A stretch of DNA of 64,000 bases from Notolepis coatsorum. Taxonomy: Eukaryota > Chordata > Actinopteri > Aulopiformes > Paralepididae. The notes beneath the pieces are model-generated. The model worked only from the letters and a program-made list of their open reading frames with translations. It was not told where the DNA came from and did no database searches. Each line of letters opens with the position of its first letter. Positions within the stretch are counted from its first letter, which is position 1. The translations under genes and the position numbers were made by a program. Shown in pieces: positions 45,764 to 55,769 of the stretch. The DNA lies in NCBI GenBank assembly GCA_963971535.1, contig OZ020589.1:49638692-49702691 (forward strand). Reading direction: 5' to 3'.

Positions 45764-46142
45764 AAAAGTGACTATTCTGATCATAGGTTTCACTTTCTCC
45801 AGTGTTATCTCCTCACCTACAGTATAGTACAGACCAGTGGTCAGAAACCTATGTTTCCCATGCCGCATGTGGCTCTTTCACCCGCCCTGAGGCAATTTAC
45901 CTATTTCAAGCTCCACCCTCTTTTCTTGATCCTTGATCCACAACTATTGCTTTCCTTGACAAGCAACAGTTGTGATTGGAGGATCAAGAAAAGTGGATCA
46001 AGACGAATAGAGGCCATGGAATGTTTGTGTAGTTCTCTGTCTTCCAACATGGCTGCCTGTAACATAGCAACCATTGTTTTGTACATGGAAATGGAAGAGA
46101 CAACGGTTGCTAGGTGAAAAACAACGGCTGCTATGTTGTTGC
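45312..46142 (-). repeat. Copy 2 of the inverted duplication (partner 22451-23296)
   Basis: Reverse orientation relative to the partner. Its SINE retains intact flanking duplications, so this locus looks ancestral. Confidence 0.85.
45905..46010. mobile_element. Short foldback element, copy 3
   Basis: Part of copy 2 of the inverted duplication; arms as in 22590-22692. Confidence 0.7.
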
Positions 46143-46360
46143 TATATGCAGGGGCGTAGCTCTAGATTCTGGGCCCCATGGGCCCCCACTCCATGCGAGG
46201 GCGTAAAAATACTATGGTTTTTACCTATACATTCGGATCAGCAGTTCAGCACCTGAACTGTTGGTGGGTGAGCCTAGTAAAGGATCGCACATTGCGTTCA
46301 TCTTCAATGAATGGACCAATGCAATAGTCTACCAAAGAACCTTGAGTAGGCTAGGCATAT

Positions 46361-46545
46361 TGTTGTGTATGGACGTACCACGCTGTTACGTGGTTACGTC
46401 ATAGGAACTGACGCTGTGCGTGCACTCCAGAGTTTGCAGACTGAGAGTAAGTAGAGTGCTGGAGCACGAGAACGGACGATGCAATAAAAGACTATTGTTT
46501 AAATACTGAGTCGTTCTTAAATGAAGAGATACTAAATATCTAACA
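46361..46545 (+). repeat. 5' LTR of a second gypsy element
   Basis: Starts TGTTGTGTATGG, contains a CAATAAAAG poly-A signal and ends ATATCTAACA. A primer site TGGCGACGAGGAT follows, then the gag ATG at 46602. No 3' LTR was found. Confidence 0.7.
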
Positions 46546-46601
46546 ATGGCGACGAGGATAAACTCCGAAGAGTAGAGTTATCACGGTGTTGAGAAGAGAA
46601 C

Positions 46602-46755
46602 ATGGACAACGTGCCGAAGTTTGAATGCTACAATGAGCCAGCTACACTGGGACCGAGGTGGACCAGGTGGCTAATGGCGTTTGAGCTGTACGCTGACGGG
46701 AAAGGGATGATTCTGTCTGTCGGTGTGGACGCCACAGTGAGACAGAGAAGAAGGC
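46602..46755 (+). pseudogene. Second gypsy: gag N-terminus
   Basis: Starts MDNVPKFECYNEP, then GPRWTRWLMAFELYADGKG and VRQRRR, the N-terminal capsid region of a gypsy Gag. It breaks at 46755, exactly at the left end of the 12.7-kb transposon; the rest is at 59428. Across the removed insert the frame is off by one base, so a small indel also occurred. Confidence 0.8.
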
Positions 46756-46769
46756 TACCCAGATAGCAA

Positions 46770-47160
46770 AGAATGAGTGAATCAACGTTGAAATAGGGTT
46801 CAGCAGAAATATTGAATCTATGTTGAAGCCTGACATCTAAATTATATAGATCGTTGTCTATGACTTACACGTTGAATCAACGTTAGGTGTCAACCATAGC
46901 TGATACTATATCAATGTTGATTCAACCATCATCTAAATGGTAATCTACATGCACATTTTAGTTGATTTTTATATTGAATCAATGTTAGACATCAATGTTT
47001 ATTCAACCATAATCTAAATGGTAATCTACATGCACATTTTAGTTGATTTTATATTGAATCAATGTTAGACATCAATGTTTATTCAACCATAATCTAAATG
47101 GTACTCTACTTGTACATTTGTAACTTGTACATCTACTTGTAACTTGTAAAGTTAAGGAAT
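46770..47160. repeat. Left subterminal repeats of the 12.7-kb element
   Basis: Multiple GAATCAACGTTG or CAATGTTGATTCA words, and a ~79-bp direct repeat with CATAATCTAAATGGTAATCT and TATTGAATCAATGTTAGACA at about 46910-47105. Subterminal arrays of this kind bind element-encoded proteins in CACTA transposons; that role is inferred here. Confidence 0.75.
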
Positions 47161-47657
47161 CAATACTGATTAATGTACATTTTACATTAAAATATTGCTG
47201 CTGATATGTATACATCATAACATTACATGTTTTTTTCCTGCTGTTAAACACACTATTGTTAAATAAATAATAATAAAATTCTTATATGACCATATTTCCA
47301 AAAATGTGTGAACAAAAATGACAACATGGCTTTAGTATGACATTTTTTTTTCTAGGGTATCAGAACTTCCAGTGACTAAAACTTTTTACAAAAAACAAAT
47401 AACAGACCTTATAACAGGCTTTCATTAACAATATAGCCACTGCCAGAATAGTGACACACATATTGTGTGTGGTGAGCACACGCATTCATGCACAACGAAG
47501 ACAAGATTGCAATCATTTTAACTATAAATTTATGAGCTCAAAGTATGAGCTCACTACTGACTGAAATGTCCAACAAAAAGCATCAATTGTCAAATAATAT
47601 TGATCACATTAACTAGACTAGATGTTTGAGGAAATTAGAAAGGGAACAACAACTTAA
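47161..47657. other. Non-coding left arm of the element
   Basis: A/T-rich, no gene or clear repeat recognised. Confidence 0.5.
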
Positions 47658-48022
47658 CCCTTGTGTCTGATCAGATTCGTATTTGTTTGATAACTTTGCA
47701 GTGATGAGCCAACATAATATGTGGCATAATCTTTTAATTATCTTGTATTTTTTTTTTTACTCTTCATAAATTGTTTATTCCACTTCAGCCCGATCATAAC
47801 CACCACATATTATTTTTTTTGTCATATTTAACAACTCTTTTCAGAAAAGTGGGAGTATTTCATTACAAAAATAATATAAAAAATGGTTATGATCAGGGCT
47901 GAAGTTGAATAAAATATTTATGGAAAAGAAAGTGGGAAATTATTTCAACATAATCTTTTTATGGAGTTTTTCAATTTAGTCCCCTAATAAGAGTATAATA
48001 CTTTAGTTTTCAGACACAAGGG
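47658..48022. mobile_element. piggyBac-like MITE
   Basis: TTAA at 47654-47657 and 48023-48026; 13-bp ends CCCTTGTGTCTGA and TCAGACACAAGGG. Internally GATCATAACCACCAC and GTGGTTATGATC-type words are partly inverted. 365 bp, non-coding. Confidence 0.85.
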
Positions 48023-48239
48023 TTAAATAACAATGGCATAGGATTTGAATTTAAACACAGTGGAGCTTAGATGATCTACAGTTGTCCACGACTTATCCTC
48101 CAAGGCATCTGCTATATAATAATCTTCAGATTTACTTAAGTGTTATTAGTAGGTTACAGCAGTAAGCATTAGTTTGCTCAGTCAATTATGGCCAATTCGT
48201 TTTATATTGTTTAATACAGTTAAATAAATAGATAAATGA

Positions 48240-48340
48240 TTCCCCCCCCCCCCACTGTACCGAAAATAATACCGAACGTGTCTTCAAAACCGAGGTACGT
48301 ACCGAACCGTGGATTTTGTGTACCGTTACACCCCTAATGT
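48240..48340 (-). mobile_element. hAT-type terminal fragment
   Basis: On the minus strand reads TTAGGGGTGTAACGGTACAC, ACGGTTCGGTACGTACC and TCGGTATTATTTTCGGTAC, a common fish hAT terminus, truncated at a C-run. Confidence 0.5.
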
Positions 48341-48374
48341 TTCTATAACTCTCTCCCATATAACTCTCTCCCAT

Positions 48375-48940
48375 ACCCTTAACACCAACCGCTGAAGTGC
48401 CCTTGAGCAAGGCACTAAACCCCCAACTGCTCCAGTGGAGTTGCTCAGTGGCCAACAGTGTCAGACTGTGGTTGTACTGGGGCCTAACAAAATTAATAGT
48501 TGGTTTCAGGTTGGTTGTCAGTTTGGCCATGGGTAGGTAGGGAATTTATTTTATTTAATTTTTTTATTTTATTCTTTCCCACGGCGACTATGGATAGGGA
48601 ATTTCTTTATTTAATTAAAATGTTCACAACAACATGGATGCATGTACTCTGCCAGCATGTTTAATATCCATAATACTAAATGTTTGACTAAGATTTCTAT
48701 GAAACTTTATTAAAAAAAAAAAAAAATATATATATAATTTTTTCTAAAAACTCATAAAATATATTGGGTCGCACCTAAATCGGCAGGGTCGGTCAGCAAC
48801 CTGAAACCAACTATTAATTTTGTTAGGCCTGGGCAGCTCCCAGGTGTGAATGGAACTCTGTGAATGTGAAGCAGGGCGTAGCTGAAAAAGAGCATCTGTG
48901 CTCAGCGAACCTACCCTGGGTAAATAAAGGTTAAAATACA
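48375..48940 (+). mobile_element. SINE split by a MITE
   Basis: GTGCCCTTGAGCAAGGCACT to GGTTGTACTGGG on the left; CAGCTCCCAGGTGTGAATGG to GAACCTACCCTGGGTAAATA on the right, continuous once 48482-48828 and one CTGGG are removed. This is the 3' part of a common fish SINE. Confidence 0.75.
48482..48828. mobile_element. 347-bp MITE with ~32-bp inverted ends
   Basis: Ends GCCTAACAAAATTAATAGTT and its inverse continue for about 32 bp (to GGTTTCAGGTTG). Flanked by CTGGG at 48477-48481 and 48829-48833. Superfamily not determined. Confidence 0.85.
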
Positions 48941-48961
48941 AAATAAAAAAAATAAACACTG

Positions 48962-49306
48962 CAAGAACAGGCTGAAGCAGCATGTCATTCAAGTAGATGC
49001 CGTCCATGGAAGAACAGTGTCCAGGGTAATTCCTTGTACTGTATGAACCAGGGAAACAGTGTGCTGGGGTACCCCAAGTTTGACTCTGGTTCGCTTGACA
49101 ATTAAGTTTGGGTCACTTCGGTTCCAAGAACAGGCTGAAGCAGCATGTCATTCAAGTAGATGCCGTCCATGGAAGAACAGTGTCCATCAGGGTAATTCCT
49201 TGTACTGTATGAACCAGGGAAACAGTGTGTGCTGTGCTGTGCTGGGGTACCCTAAGTTTGACTCTGGTTCGCTTGACTTAAGTTTGGGTCACTTCGGTTC
49301 CTTGAG
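48962..49306. repeat. ~165-bp tandem duplication at the 3' end of the DUF4806 gene
   Basis: Two copies of a block with AACAGGCTGAAGCAGCATGT and GGTACCCCAAGTTTGACTCT/GGTACCCTAAGTTTGACTCT. The right copy overlaps the last codons and stop of the DUF4806 gene. Confidence 0.85.
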
Positions 49307-52300
49307 ATGCCTCCCTCCCGGTCTGGCGCATAACGAAGCCACTTCTTGACAGTTTCGCTGTAGTCCTGGTCGGTCAGCTTGGGGTCAAACTGTCGAGCAG
49401 CAGCTGATAGACACAAAAATAAAAAAGTGAGGAAGAGAGGTGAGATGATGTACGATGATAAGAGCACCCCTCACTTCACACGAGTGCGATTTTTTTTAAT
49501 CACTCAATTACTCACTCTGTAGGTCTACAGTAACAAGCTACAGTCAGCATCCAGTTAGACTGGACAGGAAAGAGAATTAAGCAATCGCCTAGCCTGACAC
49601 CATCTAGGCAATACAATGTGTATCCATGCACCTCTAAAGCTCACCAATTACGTTGTCCATTTCTTATAGGTTGCACTTTCATCACTTTATTCCAACATAA
49701 CACTTTTTTTTAAAGTTTTTGCAACAGCATAATTATATTCTGAATCACCAGCATCACCAGCATCACCACCTCACTACCTAAACTTAACCTATGAAGTAGT
49801 TTGCAGGGGAGGAAGCTCACCAAACATGCAGGCTTGTAGTGTGGTGTGCTTGAATGGCTTCTTGCTTTCTGAACAACGCTTGTCTTTCTTTCCAGCCCAG
49901 TTGAACCCACTGGCCAGGGCGTTGGTCATAGCAGTTTTCAACATCAGTCTGATCAGGTTCTCTGAATTGGTGCCTCCTACCAAAGCCAGGCGAGAAATCT
50001 AAATCAGAGAGAAGAAAATGAAGGCCCTGCGTTAGAAACAGCATAACGTTTATTTTATGAACACAGAGCAACCAACTTGTTTATACACACACTTTATGCA
50101 TGCACTGATATTCCAGCCCATGCCAGTCATTAGGTTTAACCACATTAACCCTCCTGTCCATATGTAAACGGTATATTTGAACAATTTCAAAATGTTTCAT
50201 AAATAGCAGATATACAAGCTCTAACACGTTTTGAACTAGAAAGTGCTAAACACATTTTTCCCCTGAACAAGACCACACTGAAACGATCTACATTTGATAA
50301 ATGAATGCAGTTCAATAAATTACCATCTTTTGACGGACTGATTGCTCCATCAGTAATGATTCTGCCTCATTGAAGTCTTGTTCACTGGCGATTGGCAGCT
50401 GGAAGGGGAGCATAGTGGTTGTGGTGGCCACCCCGTGTCCCCTGGTCCCACCAGATATGTTGCCCTCAGCCAACTCGGTCTTGATGAACTGCACATCTCT
50501 CGATAGATCCTTCACCACGACAAGTAATTCAGCCAGCATTGAATTATTCTTCTGGATGGTAAGGTCTTCAGAAGAAGAGTTAAAATCATTAAGTGAGAAA
50601 TAAAAATAAGCAGCAAATCACACGAGGAATTACACCATGTCCAATAGACTTGCCTTTCAGAAGCTGCCCGTCATCGCCGGCCATCTGTCTACGCTGTGAA
50701 ACACCAGATTGCCCTGAGCTGTGTCCTGACATCGCTGTAGAAACAAAATCATAGTTATATATTTCACTAGTTTGACTGCATTGGATCAAACTGGTGGTAG
50801 TTCCCTCTAAAATGGCATACCATTTTGTGCATGTTGTGAGAGACCAGGGGGACTGTAGTATTGCCCCGAGCTGCATCCCGACATCCCTGTAGAAACAAAT
50901 CATTATATTTAAAAATACAAAATCTGACTTGTCAGTCAAATGAACATACATGTCATAATCACTAACACCGGTTCCTGACAGGCAGCAAGCGAGCGAACTG
51001 GAGACGAAATCGCACACGACACTGTCCTGATATGACGCAGCGCGTGTCCGAGTGTGTGTTACCTCGATTCTCGACCAATAAAAAGTGTTTAGGGGCGGGA
51101 CTCGGCCGCGTAATCGCTCAACTAGAGACACAGCGAGCGAATATTTGAGGGGTGAACGACATCGCTGCTCAGTTCACTGTCGCTCGCGGCAGGTCAGGAT
51201 AGTCTGATTGAAACAAATACATTTTAATCACTTTTTCTCGCTCGCTCGTGTCGCTCTATGTCAGGAAGGGGTGTAAGGAGTTGTATCCCCGTCTCTCAAA
51301 ACACTGTTACTGAAAGAGTACTGTATCATACCACTACTTGCACTTTGTCGATCTTGCAGCTGCTGGACATGTGAGGCCTGCTGCTGCTGGTGATACTGAA
51401 CAATATCAAATCCTGGCATCTCGGCTGAAACACAGTAGGAAATACACAAAGTTATTAGCAAATGACGCTATTGTAATCCCCCATGTGAGAAAATGTTTGA
51501 TTTCCATTCAGCTGATTTCACGTGCACTGCCAAATACTACTTTAATAAAAATATCAAAGACAATGCGAGACAATACAGATATTTTAAACATGCCAGAATA
51601 TTATGTTATGAGATTGCTTGATAACTCACCATTATGTTGAGTTAGCGATTGCCGGTAGTTGCTAGTAACCAGATCTACAAAGGGGAAATGTAAAATAAGT
51701 TGCGACTCAAACATGGTGGAAATTGTGCTCAATATAAAAGCATTATGTACAACTACACATTTTTATTGTGACATTGCTTGCAAGTTGTGAAGGCTTTGAA
51801 TTTTTGTAGTGGGCTGGCATGCACATTGTAAACATGTATTCTGTTGCATGCATGATGCCAGCGACCTGCCAGCAAGCTCCTCACAAGAACACAGATATGG
51901 GTTCACTTACTGTTATTTGGATCAGAAGTCTGCAACGAATCTAAATAGCTGTAGATCATGCCACCATCCAAAGAATCTAAAAAAGGTAAGCCAGGGTGAG
52001 AATTGAAGATGCTACAAATCATGTTTAAACAGTCATCTAGTTGGCATTTTAACATGCATAGCAACATACCATTCATTGTAGGCTCTTGGCCAACAACTGG
52101 AGGGTTGACGGATCTTAGCGCCTTACGAGACCGGCTCGATTTTGGAGTCTGTCCTACAACATATTTTAGTTGGCATGTTATTCACAATGTATATATTTTG
52201 GGCCAACTATAGAATAACTGCAAGAAATGCAGAAGTCCAATCAAATTAAAATGCTCAATTTGTCGGTACATGGTCAGACTAATTTGTTTAACTGTTTATT

Positions 52301-53155
52301 ATTATTATTATTATTAACTGTAGCCATTTCCAAAGTGCCTATATAAAATAAATGCATTGCATCAATACCTGGGAAACCCACATCAGGTGCTTTGGCAAAA
52401 CGTTTTCTTTTGGCGTCGCCACTCGAGTCAGAGTCCGAGTGCACATACTGCTGATTTGGCCTAAAAAAAAGTATATATATACACACATATAAATAAATGT
52501 AGTTATGATACTACGTTTATTAGTCAAGGCTAAAGTCTGAATACATAGGCCCTCAGGCCACTGTGTGTTATCCTTTTAGCACTACTTGCAACTACAACAG
52601 CAGTGCCATTATTTACAACACCCTAGGGAGAGTTGTCCCTTTAACAAAGTGAACACTGTACCTGGATCTTCTTTTCTGGCGGAGATCTCCTTCGTCCTCA
52701 GATTCAATTTCAGAGGTTGGACACATAGTTGAGGTGTACTTGGTCTCTCGTTTTTTGGCCTCATCATGGGTCTCTGGAAAGAGCAGAGAGAAAATGACAA
52801 TTAACATATCTGCAGTCCAGTGTTTAACGAAAAAATATATGTACCTCTTATCATATGTGCATCGTCACAATTTGCGTCCTCACTTTTTGTGTATGTGTTG
52901 CACGAAATACTCACCACACGTAGTAAGCTCACGTACATCCTTATAGGTGATCCATTTATCATCTGGTTGCAGTCCATCTCGAAGGGCTTTTGTGAGCTTT
53001 ATGTGTTTAGGGGGCCATAACACAGTCTGGTCTTTAGCATTAAACCAGCTCTCTAGAACTACTGCTGTCCCACCATTTGGGAACTGTACAACTGACCACA
53101 GCACCACCTCACCATTCATCTTCAAAGGGCTGAAATGAGAATTTACGGTACTCAT
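49252..53155 (-). CDS. DUF4806 protein, 12-exon gene, 483 aa
   Basis: Exons (minus strand): 53155-52915, 52773-52662, 52460-52369, 52153-52070, 51976-51911, 51674-51630, 51424-51332, 50886-50821, 50734-50654, 50565-50324, 49998-49821, 49403-49252. They total 1452 nt with no internal stop; phases match at all 11 junctions. One donor is GC (AAAG|GCAAGT at 50654); the rest are GT-AG. The N-terminus (MSTVNSHFSPLK, WSVVQFPNGGTAVVLESWF, LWPP) is a domain often paired with DUF4806. A charged, Ser- and Gln-rich middle follows. The C-terminal DUF4806 has FNEAESLLMEQSVRQKM, ISRLALVGGTNSENLIRLML, ALASGFNWAGKK and TVKKWLRYAPDREGG. Function is unknown; an accessory DNA-binding role for the transposon is inferred. 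Confidence 0.82.
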
Positions 53156-53206
53156 AATGATCTCTCCTTACAAGCCATTCCCATACCGTCCTAAACTAAT
53201 ATAATC

Positions 53207-54178
53207 CAGCCTTATTTCTGTAGTCGTCGGTGTAGGTTATCCAGTGTACATATCCACACGGTCCTCGTCTAGGGCTCCTCGGGTGAAAGCGCCAGGGTAA
53301 GCAGCCCAGCCTGGATAAGCACACTAGCTGGTACGAGGAAACGTTGGTAATGCTGGTCACTGTAGAACGGTAGCCGCACGATACACTATACATAATAGAC
53401 TAATAATAATAGAATAGGTCGAACTCGACGATACAGCTTTAAACTCTGACACTTCAGCTATCAATTTGCACGCGGTCTCAAGGCTCTATTTTGGGGCAAA
53501 ACGGGCACACTTCACAGCACGTTGTATCATGGTGAAGGCTTCAACTTATTGGGGTAACTAACTGCTGTATCCACCTGAAACGTATTTATACGTAAGGTGA
53601 ATAATCTATAGTACCAGCCTTATTTCTGTCTGTCGTCGTCGGTGTAGGTTATCCAGTGTACATATCCACACGGTCCTCGTCTAGGGCTCCTCGGGTGAAA
53701 GCGCCAGGGTAAGCAGCCCAGCCTGGATAAGCACACTAGCTGGTACGAGGAAACGTTGGTAATGCTGGTCACTGTAGAACGGTAGCCGCACGATACACTA
53801 TACATAATAGACTAATAATAATAGAATAGGTCGAACTCGACGATACAGCTTTAAACTCTGACACTTCAGCTATCAATTTGCACGCGGTCTCAAGGCTCTA
53901 TTTTGGGGCAAAACGGGCACACTTCACAGCACGTTGTATCGTGGTGAAGGCTTCAACTTATTGGGGTAACTAACTGCTGTATCCACCTGAAACGTATTTA
54001 TACGTAAGGTGAATAATCTATAGTACCAGCCTTATTTCTGTCTGTAGTCGTCGGTGTAGGTTATCCAGTGTACATATCCACACGGTTCTCGTCTAGGGCT
54101 CCTCGGGTGAAAGCGCCTGGGTAAGCAGCCCAGCCTGGATAAGCACACTAGCTGGTACGAGGAAACGTTGGTAATTAG
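53207..54178 (-). promoter_or_regulatory. Tandemly duplicated promoter-like unit (412-bp period)
   Basis: 2.3 copies of a 412-bp unit directly upstream of the DUF4806 start codon. Each full copy contains, on the minus strand, CGTATAAATACG (TATAAATA; 53581-53592 and 53993-54004). The first lies about 430 bp before the ATG. Copies are nearly identical, so the duplication is recent. The third copy is cut off before the foldback element at 54210. Confidence 0.65.
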
Positions 54179-54209
54179 TCCGCACACATTGCATTTTTGA
54201 AGCATTTAA

Positions 54210-55611
54210 AGGAAAACTCCAACATTTTGTGAAATTAGCTTATTTGACATCTTCCCTGGAGTTATAAGAAGATACATACCTTTTTCGTCTCTCTGCATGC
54301 ATTGGGCTTAGGGAACGCCTGGACAGTTAGCCTAGCTTAACTTCATCACTGGAAGTGGGGCAGACATCTAACCTAGTTCACTACAGTCAGGAAATATACT
54401 CCAAATACAATCAAAATACAACTCCCAAACGTTCCCGTAAACATGTTGTGACCTGTGTATTTACCACGTCTCCCAGTCACACAAGTCTCCAAGTCACACA
54501 AGTCTCCCAGTCACACAAGTCTCCAAGTCACATGAGTCACACAAGTCTCCAAGTCACACAAGTCACACAAGTCCAAGTCTCCAAGTCACATGAGTCACAC
54601 AAGTCTCCAAGTCACACAAGTCACACAAGTCACACAAGTCACACAAGTCCAAGTCACACAAGTCTCCAAGTCACACAAGTCTCCAAGTCACACAAGTCTC
54701 CAAGTCACACAAGTCACACAAGTCACACAAGTCCAAGTCACACAAGTCACACAAGTCTCCAAGTCACACAAGTCACACAAGTCTCCAAGTCACACAAGTC
54801 TCCAAGTCACACAAGTCACACAAGTCACACAAGTCCAAGTCACACAAGTCTCCAAGTCACACAAGTCACACAAGTCACACAAGTCACACAAGTCCAAGTC
54901 ACACAAGTCTCCAAGTCACACAAGTCTCCAAGTCACACAAGTCTCCAAGTCACACAAGTCACACAAGTCACACAAGTCCAAGTCACACAAGTCTCCAAGT
55001 CACACAAGTCACACAAGTCACACAAGTCCAAGTCACACAAGTCCAAGTCTCCAAGTCACACAAGTCTCCAAGTCACACAAGTCACACAAGTCACACAAGT
55101 CACACAAGTCCAAGTCACACAAGTCTCCAAGTCACACAAGTCTCCAAGTCACACAAGTCTCCAAGTCACACAAGTCACACAAGTCACACAAGTCCAAGTC
55201 ACACAAGTCACACAAGTCTCCAAGTCACACAAGTCTCCAAGTCACACAAGTCACACAAGTCCAAGTCACACAAGTCACACAAGTCTCCAAGTCACAAAAG
55301 TCTCCCAGTCACACGAGACTCATGTGACTGGGAGACTCGTGTGACTTGTGTGACTGGGAGACGGGGTAAACACACAGGTCACAACATGTTTACAGGAACG
55401 TTTGGGAGTTGTATTTGGAGTATATTTCCTGACTGTAGTGAACTAGGCTAGATGTCTGCCCCACTTCCAGTGATGAAGTTAAGCTAGGCTAACGGTCCAG
55501 GCGTTCCCTAAGCCCAAAGCATGCAGAGAGACGAAAAAGGTATGCATCTTCTTGTCCAACTCCAGGGAAGATGTTAAATAAGCTAATTTCACAAAATGTT
55601 GGAGTTTTCCT
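54210..55611. mobile_element. TTAA-flanked foldback element with a VNTR core
   Basis: TTAA at 54206-54209 and 55612-55615; ends AGGAAAACTCCAACATTTTG and inverse. Inverted arms of about 270-290 bp share TTAGCTTATTTGACATCTTC and CACTTCCAGTGATGAAG-type words. The core is a pure tandem array (54468-55318). Related to the elements at 60266 and 62409, which lack the array. Confidence 0.9.
54468..55318. repeat. Array of three short monomers (9, 8 and 6 bp)
   Basis: Built almost wholly from AGTCACACA, AGTCTCCA and AGTCCA in varied order. Larger blocks recur, for example a run of three or four 9-mers followed by the 6-mer. ORFs of 329 and 245 aa here (SHTS, KSHK, VTQV) are repeat translation. Confidence 0.95.
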
Positions 55612-55769
55612 TTAAGCGTTTCAATTGGCCAGCCAAACATGTTATCTGTGTACATGTAATATTGTACTAATTGTGTATTTATTAATGAGGTAAGTTATGC
55701 CCCGAAATCCGACGTTAGAGTCAGTGTGTCAATATAGTTACTGCACTTTAGCTTTGTAGGGCAGTATGG

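Noticed and set aside
54355-55344. 329-aa and 245-aa Ser/His/Thr/Val/Lys ORFs
   Set aside because: Translation of the AGTCACACA/AGTCTCCA/AGTCCA array in a foldback element.
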